Assembly (NCBI RefSeq): GCF_900460215.1
Contig: NZ_UHIA01000003.1
Coordinates: 62,001 to 126,000 of the forward strand
Reading direction: 5' to 3'
DNA from: Suttonella indologenes
GTDB lineage: Bacteria; Pseudomonadota; Gammaproteobacteria; Cardiobacteriales; Cardiobacteriaceae
Length of the DNA stretch: 64,000 nucleotides
A program made the translations under genes and the position numbers. The notes under the pieces are model-generated. The model saw only the letters and a list, made by a program, of their open reading frames with translations. It did not search any database and was not told the DNA's origin. Positions 27,348-35,442 of this stretch are shown one piece after another (the stretch's first letter is position 1; each line of letters begins with the position of its first letter).

Positions 27348-28787
27348 ACCTTTCAAACGCTGATACAGCGCTGCGTATTTCGCGCGTTTTTCCGCATAAA
27401 ACGCGCTTAAAGATTCGCGCGGCCGATAAACCGCTTCCAAAGGCAAAGGCTGACAAAAACTCGCCATATCCTCATGCGGATGCAAGGCAATTTGCGCCAA
27501 TTTCGCCGCGCCCAATGCCGGCCCGACATCGCCCCCGCTGCGGTATTCCAAAGTTTTTCCGCTGATATCCGCCAAGAGCTGCCGCCAATAGGCGCTCTTT
27601 GCCCCGCCGCCGATGAGGGCAATGCTCTCGCTTTCCAGCCCCGTTTCATGCAGCACATCAATACCGTCGGCCAAAGCAAAACTCACGCCTTCCACCACCG
27701 CTTTTGCCATTGTCGCCGCATTGTCATTATGACCCAAACCCCAAAACACCCCTTTGGCATAAGCATCATTATGCGGCGTACGTTCGCCGGACAAATAGGG
27801 CAGAAAAATCGTCTCCGAACGCACCCCGCTTTGTTCAATCTCTTGAAACAAAGTCGCCACATCCGCCGTATGCGTCAGATTTTTCACCCAATCCACCGCC
27901 GATGCTGCGCTTAAAATAACCGACATCAAATGCCAACGCGCTGGCAAAGCATGACAAAAACTATGCACCGCTTTTTGCGGATTTGCGATAAAACTGTCGC
28001 TCACAACCAAATAAACGCCGGAAGTACCGAGGGAAAGCATTGCCTGCCCTGCCCTATGCAAACCGATACCTACCGCACCGGCAGCATTATCGCCGCCGCC
28101 CGCAACCACCGGCACAGACGGCATCTTCCATTTATCCGCCAATTCCTTAAGCAAATAGCCCGTAATTTGATTGCCCTCAAATAATTTCGGCATATGATTC
28201 AGCGTCAATCCGCAGGCTGCCAACAAATCTTCATTCCAATCGCGCTTACCGACATCCAACCACATCGTACCTGAAGCATCGGACATATCCGAGGCATACT
28301 CCCCCGTCATCTTTAGCCGCAAATAATCTTTCGGCAGCAAAACCTTTGCAATTTGAGCAAAAATCTCAGGCTCATGCTTGGCAAGCCATTTTAATTTAGG
28401 CGCAGTAAAGCCCGGCATCATCAAATTCCCCGTGATTTCGACAGCATTGGGCAGCATTTGCGCCAATTCCCGACATTCCGAATCGCTGCGCCCGTCGTTC
28501 CACAATATCGCCGGTCTCAAAACACGATCCGCCTTATCCAACAAAGTCGCGCCATGCATTTGCCCCGTTAAGCCGATGGCTTTCACCGCGGATAAGTCTT
28601 GTGTATCTGCCAACTGCAGCATCACCTCTTCCACCGCCTGCCACCAATCCTCAGGCTGCTGCTCCGACCATAAAGGCTGCGGACGGGCAATCGCCAAAGA
28701 CTGCTGCACAATCGCAAGAATATTCTGTTGTTCATCCAGCAAAACCGCTTTTACTCCGGAAGTTCCAAGATCAATGCCGATATACAT
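27342..28787 (-). CDS. xylB: Xylulokinase
   Basis: Starting at the ATG encoded at 28787 (TAAGGAG upstream) gives a 481-residue FGGY kinase opening with MYIGIDLGTSGVKAVLLDE. Further marks: TGQMHGATLLD, ILWNDGRSDSEC, GGGDNAAGAVGIG and LSLGTSGVYLVVSD. It phosphorylates D-xylulose to D-xylulose-5-phosphate, the exit point into the pentose phosphate pathway and thus the natural sink for the D-lyxose isomerase product. The IS-bounded transposon inserted 113 bases upstream of the start, so its native promoter context may have been altered. Confidence 0.95.
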   Translation of the reverse strand: MYIGIDLGTSGVKAVLLDEQQNILAIVQQSLAIARPQPLWSEQQPEDWWQAVEEVMLQLADTQDLSAVKAIGLTGQMHGATLLDKADRVLRPAILWNDGRSDSECRELAQMLPNAVEITGNLMMPGFTAPKLKWLAKHEPEIFAQIAKVLLPKDYLRLKMTGEYASDMSDASGTMWLDVGKRDWNEDLLAACGLTLNHMPKLFEGNQITGYLLKELADKWKMPSVPVVAGGGDNAAGAVGIGLHRAGQAMLSLGTSGVYLVVSDSFIANPQKAVHSFCHALPARWHLMSVILSAASAVDWVKNLTHTADVATLFQEIEQSGVRSETIFLPYLSGERTPHNDAYAKGVFWGLGHNDNAATMAKAVVEGVSFALADGIDVLHETGLESESIALIGGGAKSAYWRQLLADISGKTLEYRSGGDVGPALGAAKLAQIALHPHEDMASFCQPLPLEAVYRPRESLSAFYAEKRAKYAALYQRLKGL

Positions 28788-28893
28788 AAGCCGCTCCTTA
28801 TTTGCAAAAATTCGCCATAGTCGAAGAATTGAAAAAGTATTACGGCGTTGGCTCGCCTTGTACCACTTCTCCACTTCTCCGAAGAAACATGTT

Positions 28894-28900
28894 TATTTTA
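28894..28900. repeat. Target-site duplication, left copy (TATTTTA)
   Basis: Seven bases immediately outside the left end of the composite element, repeated exactly outside the right end at 36438-36444. Confidence 0.85.
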
Positions 28901-29895
28901 ACCTGAGTTCGGGATAAGCCACCTCTATTTAGCAGCCGCCAAAGCATTCTTCCCAAACATCTGCGGCTTATACGCAAACAAGCAATATGCCGTTAATCCA
29001 GAAATCAGATTCAACAAAAATCCCTTCTCCGAACGATGGCGAGTATGTTCAATTTGGCATAGATTCTTTAACTGATCAAAAATCGTTTCAACAACACATC
29101 TTTGTTTTAACAACCTTTTTTGTTCAGGACTTTGGGGCGGGGATTTCATATTCTTTTTCTTGCCTGTCAGTAAAGTGATGTTGTATCTCTTTTCTAAGCA
29201 ATCGCTTAACTCTTTGCTGATATAGCCTCTATCCCCAACCAACAATCCAAACAGTTTGTTTGCCATTTGTCGTAAGCCTTTACGGTCATCAACATTGCCT
29301 GGCGTTAGGCAGAAATTGACTAGCTCTCCTACATGATTAAACACTGCATGAAGTTTGAATCCATAGAACCAACCCATGCTGCTTTTGCCACGTTGAGCAA
29401 TGTTTTTAAACACTTTATGCCTATGAATTCGACGATTGTGGCAAACAGATAAGATGGTGGAATCCACGATACTGATGCCTGTACATTTGCCCATTTGAGT
29501 ACTGAGAAAAACCAACATAGCAGGTAATGCACGTTGTGCTAATTCGATAAATCGATTGTAGCTTGGCATGGTGGGGAATGCTGTTTTCCAAATGGTTTTA
29601 ATTTGCCATAGATAGTAGCTTTTGAAATCACGCATGCGGATATGATGGAAATAGATCCATACGGTAATGATTTCGGAAGTACTGATAGAGGCTTTTCGGT
29701 TTCTGCTGTTGGGTTTGCTGATGAGTGTGCGGTTAAAGTCTGCTTCAAATGTTTTACAAAAATCATCTACTTGGCAGAAAAGTGTTGTAAGATGTTCCAT
29801 GTTAAAGGGCTTTTGTGATGGTTTGTTTTGTCAAAACAGTAGATTATCACAATTGCTCTTTATTTTTTAGTGGGGTGCTTATCCCGAACTCAGGT
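28901..29895 (-). mobile_element. IS982-family insertion sequence, copy 1
   Basis: 995 bases. Terminal inverted repeats are ACCTGAGTTCGGGATAAG (28901-28918) and its complement (29878-29895). It carries one transposase gene. It is the mirror image of the copy at 35443-36437. Confidence 0.92.
28925..29800 (-). CDS. IS982-family transposase (copy 1)
   Basis: 291 residues, a DDE transposase complete from MEHLTTLFCQVDDFCKTF to the C-terminal hydrophobic region. Catalytic motifs: ISIVDSTILSVC (first Asp), VGDRGYISKEL (second Asp) and RCVVETIFDQLKNLC (Glu). It differs from the second copy at only a few residues (for example RMRDFKS against RIRDSKS, RHRSEK against RHRLEK), so the copies are recent and both probably active. 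Confidence 0.92.
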   Translation of the reverse strand: MEHLTTLFCQVDDFCKTFEADFNRTLISKPNSRNRKASISTSEIITVWIYFHHIRMRDFKSYYLWQIKTIWKTAFPTMPSYNRFIELAQRALPAMLVFLSTQMGKCTGISIVDSTILSVCHNRRIHRHKVFKNIAQRGKSSMGWFYGFKLHAVFNHVGELVNFCLTPGNVDDRKGLRQMANKLFGLLVGDRGYISKELSDCLEKRYNITLLTGKKKNMKSPPQSPEQKRLLKQRCVVETIFDQLKNLCQIEHTRHRSEKGFLLNLISGLTAYCLFAYKPQMFGKNALAAAK

Positions 29896-29969
29896 TAGTA
29901 AAAAGAAATTTCCGTTAATGCATCCAAAACTCGTGGTTCATAAACCACCGTGTAAGCGATGTTATTCAT
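29895..29969 (-). pseudogene. Toxin gene stump (RelE/ParE-type) cut by IS982
   Basis: Only the first 24 codons remain (MNNIAYTVVYEPRVLDALTE, then ISFY), and the stop is created by the IS end at 29895-29897. The ATG lies five bases after the RHH gene's stop, the usual antitoxin-toxin spacing. The strand-helix start resembles RelE/ParE toxins. The truncation inactivates the toxin and leaves the antitoxin gene intact. Confidence 0.6.
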
Positions 29970-29974
29970 AGGAT

Positions 29975-30301
29975 TTACTTATTATTTTCTAGTCTTTCTC
30001 TTACTCTTTGCATTACAATTTCTTTGGCTTTGGCACTACTTACACCCTGTGAGCCATTCTCTTTCATCTCGTTGTATGCACGCATTACACGGTTTTCAAT
30101 ATAATTTTGGTACTCCGCTTCTTCCTGTGCTTCTTGCAAAGATTTTTCAATCATTTCAAGCACCACAAAATTTAATGAGCGGTTTTGTTTTTGGGCGATT
30201 TCGGTTAAGGCTTGTTTTTTGTCAAAGTCCAAAACAAGTGATAAGCGTTCTTTTTGGGGTTTTGGGGCGGTTGCTAGGTGTGGCATAGCTGTGTTACTCA
30301 T
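29975..30301 (-). CDS. Ribbon-helix-helix antitoxin-like protein
   Basis: 108 residues. The N-terminal part (KERLSLVLDFDKKQALTEIA, then QKQNRSLNFVVLEMIEKSL) has the strand-helix-helix layout of RHH DNA-binding proteins. The C-terminal half is a charged helix that would wrap a toxin. It directly precedes the truncated toxin stump. Such pairs are typical plasmid maintenance modules. A partition or mobilisation role is an alternative. Confidence 0.7.
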   Translation of the reverse strand: MSNTAMPHLATAPKPQKERLSLVLDFDKKQALTEIAQKQNRSLNFVVLEMIEKSLQEAQEEAEYQNYIENRVMRAYNEMKENGSQGVSSAKAKEIVMQRVRERLENNK

Positions 30302-30362
30302 AGTTATTAAAAGTTATTAACTTTTAATATTCTATCAATTTTTTTAGAAAAATCAAATCTTT

Positions 30363-30815
30363 TTAAAAAATTCCTAAAAATTTTTTGTGTGGCTTTGGTT
30401 CAGATTTTGGGGGTTCAAGGCGTTTTATGCTCTGTGATAGGTCTTTGATGGTTTGCAAAAGTTCAGAAATTTGTTGGTCTTTGCGGTCAAGTTGTGTTTT
30501 GGCTTCATTTAGGCGTTTTTCTAGGTCTTCATTGCGTTGTTTTTCAAAGTTCAATTTTGTTTCAATGAGTGAAATTTGAACCGTTCAAAAGGGTTCATTT
30601 GGTTCAGTTCAATGGGTGTTTTGAACGGTTCATTGAACTTTTTTGTTTGGGCGTGGACTTCAAAAAACCCTTGTCATTTCGCTAGGGGAAATTTTTCAAT
30701 TTTCATTTAATTGAAGCAATCCTTTCTTTATTCGGTCATAAATGGTATTATGGGAAATGCGCCAAAGTTTTGCCCCTTGTTTTACGCTCATTTCAAGCGG
30801 TGCAGAATGGTTCAT
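30363..30815 (-). pseudogene. Plasmid replication DNA-binding protein, five in-frame TGA codons
   Basis: From ATG 30815 one frame reads MNHSAPLEMSVKQGAKLWRI, then SHNTIYDRIKKGLLQLNEN, a helix-turn-helix start typical of small plasmid replication-accessory proteins. It continues in the same frame through TGA at five places to a coiled coil (FEKQRNEDLEKRL, SELLQTIKDL) and a TAA at 30363-30365. There is no TAA or TAG in the body and no indel. The TGAs follow NEN, RVF, KKVQ, QNTH and NEPF; the first two fall where related proteins have Gly. The final 63 codons could be made separately from TTG at 30554. Confidence 0.65.
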
Positions 30816-30873
30816 AAATTTCAAATTAAGTTCAGTTCAAAATTTTATTAAAAAATTGTTATTTTTCAAGTAC

Positions 30874-30905
30874 AAAAAATAGCCATATTTATATGGCTAT
30901 TTTTT
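30874..30905. terminator. Terminator downstream of the Fic gene
   Basis: AAAAAATAGCCATAT and ATATGGCTATTTTT form a near-perfect stem. T runs on both strands make it bidirectional. It ends ten bases before the Fic stop. Confidence 0.8.
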
Positions 30906-30914
30906 AGACACAAA

Positions 30915-31898
30915 TTATAATATTTCTTTAATTCTTTCAAAGAAATAACCGCCTTTTGTTAATCTGTCTTCATTATTATTTGAAGATAATAAGTTAATGT
31001 ATTTAAACATCATATCTTTAACTTTTTTGGCAACCAGTATTTTAAATCTTTCCTTGTTTACATCTTCCCCTATCTGTGCTAATTCAAGACTATCATAATA
31101 TTCTTGTCTGTATCTTTCTTCGCTATCTATAATAGTGATTGGATAGCCATTTTTTAAAAGAATAATATTCATAATAAGCCGTGAAGTTCTTCCATTTCCG
31201 TCTATAAATGGGTGTATGGTTACCAATCTTTCGTGCATTTCTGCGGATAACTCAACAGGGTGTATAGTATTTTTATTTTCTTCATAAAATCTAAAATATT
31301 CTTCCATTAGGTCATTTACCAAAAAATGCGGTGGTGGCGTGTGCCTACTTCCTGTGATTTCAACATCTTGCATTCTGTATCTTCCAGCGTCTTTTGGTTT
31401 GATTGATTTTAAAATTAGTTGATGTATATTTAATAAATCCATTTTTGAAAAATCAGAATTGTTTTCTACCAATTCTCTAATATAATCAATGGCTTCTTTG
31501 TGATTAACTGCTTCAAAATGCTCAATAAGTGTTTTTCCGCTTACAGTTATACCTTTGTTAATAACAAGGTTGGTTTCATTTTTTGTTAAGGTATTGCCTT
31601 CAATTTTATTACTATGGTAAGTGTATTCAATATCAAAATAATCATTTAGCATTTCAACTTCATTTTCAGACAATGGACGAAAACTATCAAGGCATTTTTT
31701 TAAATCGTCAAGTTGAGAGTAAAGTTCTCGTAAGTCATTGGTTTCTTTCCAAATAAGAGATAAATCAAGGTTTCTAGCATTATTTTTTTCAAAATTTTCC
31801 ATAAGTTTTTTGTTAAAAAGAGAGCGAAGTTCAAGGGTTCTTTCAGTTGAAATACTTACTTGATTGGTTGAATTTTCTGACATTTTTGGCGTTTCCAT
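30915..31898 (-). CDS. Fic domain protein with internal inhibitory helix
   Basis: About 327 residues. The Fic motif HPFIDGNGRTSR (near residue 229) contains the catalytic His and phosphate anchor used to transfer AMP (or another phosphoryl moiety) to target hydroxyls. An SNKIEGN motif near residues 96-102 matches the inhibitory S/T-xxx-E-G/N helix, placed N-terminal to the core as in class II Fic proteins, so the enzyme is probably self-restrained. The C-terminal part ends in a short helix (KGGYFFERIKEIL). The ATG at 31898 is preferred over an upstream TTG; 31883 is also possible. AT-rich cargo of the transposon. Confidence 0.85.
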   Translation of the reverse strand: METPKMSENSTNQVSISTERTLELRSLFNKKLMENFEKNNARNLDLSLIWKETNDLRELYSQLDDLKKCLDSFRPLSENEVEMLNDYFDIEYTYHSNKIEGNTLTKNETNLVINKGITVSGKTLIEHFEAVNHKEAIDYIRELVENNSDFSKMDLLNIHQLILKSIKPKDAGRYRMQDVEITGSRHTPPPHFLVNDLMEEYFRFYEENKNTIHPVELSAEMHERLVTIHPFIDGNGRTSRLIMNIILLKNGYPITIIDSEERYRQEYYDSLELAQIGEDVNKERFKILVAKKVKDMMFKYINLLSSNNNEDRLTKGGYFFERIKEIL

Positions 31899-31972
31899 AA
31901 AGTGCAATGATTAAAAACTCTATATATAATAATTACTTATCTTTAAAAGTCAAGATTGTTTAAGGTCTTAGA

Positions 31973-33041
31973 TTCAAGCTTGAAGTGCAACGTTTAATAG
32001 ACAAGAGAGAAGATGTAAGATGTGCGGTGTTGCACTTGCTCATCAACTCTCACCTATCAGAACGTTATGAAACACTACACACATCTTACACAAGAACAAA
32101 GGTATCAAATATCCGTGCTTAAGAAAAGCGCTTATTCATATAGCGAAATAGCCAATATCGTGGGCTGCCATAAATCTACCATCAGCCGAGAGTTCAAACG
32201 CAATACAGGTAAAAGAGCTTATCGACCGCTGCAGGCTCAAGAAATGGCAGAAGATCGTAAAAAGCAAAACGCTTATCAACTCAGTGATTTTGCCAAAGCC
32301 TACATCAATCATCTGATTGAGAGAAAATATTCTCCCGAACAGATAACAGGGCGTCTTAAACGACTGGGTTGGCAACATGTTCCCAGTCATGAAAGCATCT
32401 ATCGCTATATTTATGCAGACAAGAAATCAGGCGCAGACTTATATCGTCATCTGCGTAGTCAGAAAACCTACCGTAAACGTGGCTTCAAAGCTTATGACAG
32501 ACGCGGGCACATTCCCAACAGAGTAGATATTTCAGAACGCCCGGAAATAGTAGAACAGCGTAGGCGCTTAGGGGATTATGAAGGTGATACGGTCATTGGT
32601 CATAAGCACAAAGGAGCATTAGTGACTCTTGTAGAAAGAACAACGAGAGAAGTCAAACTCAAAGCATTGAAGCATCGTAAAGCCGAACAAAAAGCCGAAC
32701 AAGTGGCACAAGTTTGTATAGAGATACTTAATGCTGAAAAGGTTTGCACGATTACTTTTGATAATGGCAAAGAATTTTCTCGGCATGAACAGATAGCTGA
32801 AGCACTCAATGCCGAGATATTTTTTGCCAGACCTTATCACTCTTGGGAGAGAGGGGATAATGAGAACCTCAACGGATTGATTCGACAATTTTTGCCGAAG
32901 TCTGTGAGACTTGATAATCTCTACGCTGAATACATCAAAGAGATAGAGGACAATTTGAATAATCGTCCTCGTAAGGTGCTAGGCTTTATGACGTCATTGG
33001 AGGTTAAAGTTAGCTTTGGGTGCGTTGCAATCATACTTGAA
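31973..33041 (+). mobile_element. IS30-family insertion sequence
   Basis: About 1,069 bases. The left end TTCAAGCTTGAAGTGCAACG matches the reverse of the right end (TTCAAGTATGATTGCAACGC) at most positions. It carries one transposase gene. Its right end abuts a transposase fragment of another family, so it probably inserted into that element and lost or displaced its 5' part. Confidence 0.8.
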
Positions 33042-33053
33042 CCTGCCAGCTGA
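32067..33053 (+). CDS. IS30-family transposase
   Basis: 328 residues from ATG 32067. The N-terminal HTH (HLTQEQRYQISVLKKSAYSY) and HKSTISREFKRN are followed by the IS30 DDE core: GDYEGDTVIG (Asp), TFDNGKEFSRHEQIA (Asp) and NENLNGLIRQFLPK (Glu). It ends with NRPRKVLGFMTSLEV. The frame passes through the right inverted repeat and stops 12 bases beyond the element, so the last residues derive from flanking DNA; an intact relative may stop inside the IS. Confidence 0.9.
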   Translation: MKHYTHLTQEQRYQISVLKKSAYSYSEIANIVGCHKSTISREFKRNTGKRAYRPLQAQEMAEDRKKQNAYQLSDFAKAYINHLIERKYSPEQITGRLKRLGWQHVPSHESIYRYIYADKKSGADLYRHLRSQKTYRKRGFKAYDRRGHIPNRVDISERPEIVEQRRRLGDYEGDTVIGHKHKGALVTLVERTTREVKLKALKHRKAEQKAEQVAQVCIEILNAEKVCTITFDNGKEFSRHEQIAEALNAEIFFARPYHSWERGDNENLNGLIRQFLPKSVRLDNLYAEYIKEIEDNLNNRPRKVLGFMTSLEVKVSFGCVAIILEPAS

Positions 33054-33492
33054 ATTAGGGTTTATGTTTGCTATTAAAGCCAACCGAACCGTTTCAATCA
33101 AACAAGATGAATGGCTACAAGTATGGCTACAAGTACAGAAAATTGACCATGTGCCAAAAACAGGATTAAAAGTTTGGCTTAAAGACTTTGGTTTTGTCAG
33201 CCTTTACCGTCATCACTTTAAAGACGAAGTGAGACATTACGTGAAGTTTGAACCTAAGCCTAAAGATGATGAGCCAAATTCACCTGTATCTACGCCACTA
33301 GATTTTGAGTATCTGCATGATTGTCATTGGCAGATTGAAACCTATCATCGAACGATTAAACAGTGTTGTTCAATTGAAAAGTTTCAGCTTTGCCATGAGC
33401 GTAAAATCCGTAATCATGTATTCTCGTCATTGATGGCGTTTGTGTATTTAAAACAGCAAGCAAGCCTTGGCTTTTCTTCGGTGTATGCTTAA
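33042..33492 (+). pseudogene. DDE transposase C-terminal fragment, left copy
   Basis: About 150 codons. ANRTVSIKQDEWLQV opens the shared part, and HWQIETYHRTIKQCCSIEKF carries the catalytic Glu region. The family looks like IS701/IS4-type but I cannot name the element. The 5' part is missing at the IS30 junction. The 3' end is cut just before rclA. A 12-base tandem duplication (ATGGCTACAAGT) inserts WLQV relative to the right copy at 34969-35442, which lies in inverse orientation. Confidence 0.75.
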
Positions 33493-33499
33493 GCGGTTT

Positions 33500-34846
33500 C
33501 TACGTTTCTACCCCTGAAAACAACTCATTTAACGCTTCGCTCATCGTTGGGTGAGTGAAAATATAATCCCTAACCTCTTGATAAGTCAGACCCTGACGAA
33601 TTGCCAAATCCATAAAGTTAATCAACTCATGGGCATTGTCACATAACAACTGCACGCCCAGTATTTTATCGGTTTTGGCATCAATCACCGCTTTTAATAG
33701 CCCATCGGTTTGCTCTAAGATTTTGGCTTTGGGAATGTTGACCGCCTCTAAAACAGCCGTCTTAACGGCATGCCCTTGCTCCTTGGCAACTTGCTCGGTC
33801 ATACCAACATTGGCAAGCGGTGGATTGGTAAACACCGCATAGGCAAAAGTGCGTCCTTTTGTGGTATATGTGCCATCACCCAACACTTGACTTTTGACCA
33901 CCCGATAATCGTCCAAGGAAATATAAGTAAACTGTGGACTGCCTGCCACATCACCCATCGCATAGATATGTGGCACGCTGGTTTGTAACCTATCATTCAC
34001 TGCAATGTTACCTTTATCCGTCAATGTGACGCCTGCTTTATCAAGGTCTAACCCTTGCGTATTTGCCCGACGACCTGTTGCCACCAAAATCGCATCTGCC
34101 ATCAATTCCCCATCTTCAGTTACAACCATCGCATGATTGTTGGCATCCTTAACCTGCTTAATTTGTTGCTTGGTTTTGACAGTGATGTGTTTGTTTGCCA
34201 TGATGCCCAACAAATTTTGGCGAATGTCAGCATCTTCTTTTGGTAAAAAAGTATCGGCAGTTTCTAAAATCGTGACCACACTGCCAAACCCAGCAAAGAT
34301 AAAGGCAAATTCCAACCCAATATATCCCCCACCAATGATGACCAACTGTTTTGGCAATTGGGTTAACTGCATGATGCTGGTACTGTCATGGGCAAATTTG
34401 CTGTCTTTTAGCCCATCAATGGGTGGTTGCCAATTATATGCCCCTGTATTGATATGAATGTGGTCAGCGGTGATTGTTAGAGTGTCATCAGCTGTCGTCA
34501 CCTGCACGGTCTTATCATCAATAAAACTGGCTTCACCTGTGATGACCGTGGCGTTATCTAATTCATTGACTTTATCAAAATTGGCTTGATTGAGCTTAGC
34601 AATCAGTTGATTTTTACGGGCAATGGCATCGCTTAATGACACATCACGCTCATGTGATAAAAATGCCAATTTTTTTGATGGAATACACCCAATATTAATG
34701 CAAGTACCCCCATACATATCGGCAGATTTTTCTACCAAGATGACCTCTTTACCTGCTTTAGCAAGGGTTTGAGCCAAAGTTTTCCCTGCTTTACCAAAAC
34801 CGATGATGAGATGCTCAGTGTGGCGGATATTGTGAGAATGTGTCAT
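33500..34846 (-). CDS. rclA: RclA-like flavin disulfide oxidoreductase
   Basis: 448 residues, matching E. coli RclA along its length. RclA is a copper-stimulated flavoprotein reductase protecting against hypochlorous acid. FAD site IIGFGKAGKTLAQTLAKAG; redox pair Cys49/Cys54 in YGGTCINIGCIPSKK; NAD(P)H site IIGGGYIGLEFAFIFAGFGS; MGDVAGSPQFTYISLDDYR; dimer-domain FTHPTMSEALNELF. It is flanked by inverted copies of a transposase fragment and lies inside the composite transposon, so it was most likely imported. No rclR or rclB/C homologue is nearby. Confidence 0.9.
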   Translation of the reverse strand: MTHSHNIRHTEHLIIGFGKAGKTLAQTLAKAGKEVILVEKSADMYGGTCINIGCIPSKKLAFLSHERDVSLSDAIARKNQLIAKLNQANFDKVNELDNATVITGEASFIDDKTVQVTTADDTLTITADHIHINTGAYNWQPPIDGLKDSKFAHDSTSIMQLTQLPKQLVIIGGGYIGLEFAFIFAGFGSVVTILETADTFLPKEDADIRQNLLGIMANKHITVKTKQQIKQVKDANNHAMVVTEDGELMADAILVATGRRANTQGLDLDKAGVTLTDKGNIAVNDRLQTSVPHIYAMGDVAGSPQFTYISLDDYRVVKSQVLGDGTYTTKGRTFAYAVFTNPPLANVGMTEQVAKEQGHAVKTAVLEAVNIPKAKILEQTDGLLKAVIDAKTDKILGVQLLCDNAHELINFMDLAIRQGLTYQEVRDYIFTHPTMSEALNELFSGVET

Positions 34847-34968
34847 AACTTACCCTTAAATATTTACCCTTAAAAAAAATTGCCTTAGAACTTACGCACT
34901 ATCTTAACTCAAGAAAACATGATTTCCTAACTAGATTTTGGATTTAAATGGAATAAATCATCAGCGAC

Positions 34969-35442
34969 CTATTTGGACACTTGAGCAACCACAGATGCAA
35001 AAAGATTACTAACCCAAGCATACACCGAAGAAAAGCCAAGGCTTGCTTGCTGTTTTAAATACACAAACGCCATCAATGACGAGAATACATGATTACGGAT
35101 TTTACGTTCATGGCAAAGCTGAAACTTTTCAATTGAACAACACTGTTTAATCGTTCGATGATAGGTTTCAATCTGCCAATGACAATCATGCAAATACTCA
35201 AAATCTAGTGGCGTAGATACAGGTGAATTTGGCTCATCATCTTTAGGCTTAGGTTCAAACTTCACGTAATGTCTCACTTCGTCTTTAAAGTGATGACGGT
35301 AAAGGCTGACAAAACCAAAGTCTTTAAGCCAAACTTTTAATCCTGTTTTTGGCACATGGTCAATTTTCTGTACTTGTAGCCATTCACCTTGTTTGATTGA
35401 AACGGTTCGGTTGGCTGTTACCTTGTCGGTCAGTGTAGTATA
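34969..35442 (-). pseudogene. DDE transposase C-terminal fragment, right copy
   Basis: Nearly identical to the left fragment over about 130 codons, in inverse orientation. It retains the true C-terminus (AWVSNLFASVVAQVSK) that the left copy lacks, but its 5' part is replaced at the IS982 junction. The two fragments form inverted arms around rclA. The 122 bases between rclA and this fragment show no gene. Confidence 0.75.

Noticed and set aside
28788..28874. N-terminal extension of xylulokinase by 29 codons
   Set aside because: The FGGY domain begins exactly at the Met encoded at 28787, which has a strong ribosome site; the extension is not family-like.
30363..30815. Whole window using a UGA-sense genetic code
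   Set aside because: Host genes such as permease 5128-6030 and vapB end in TGA at the family-correct position, so any recoding would concern only the mobile segment.
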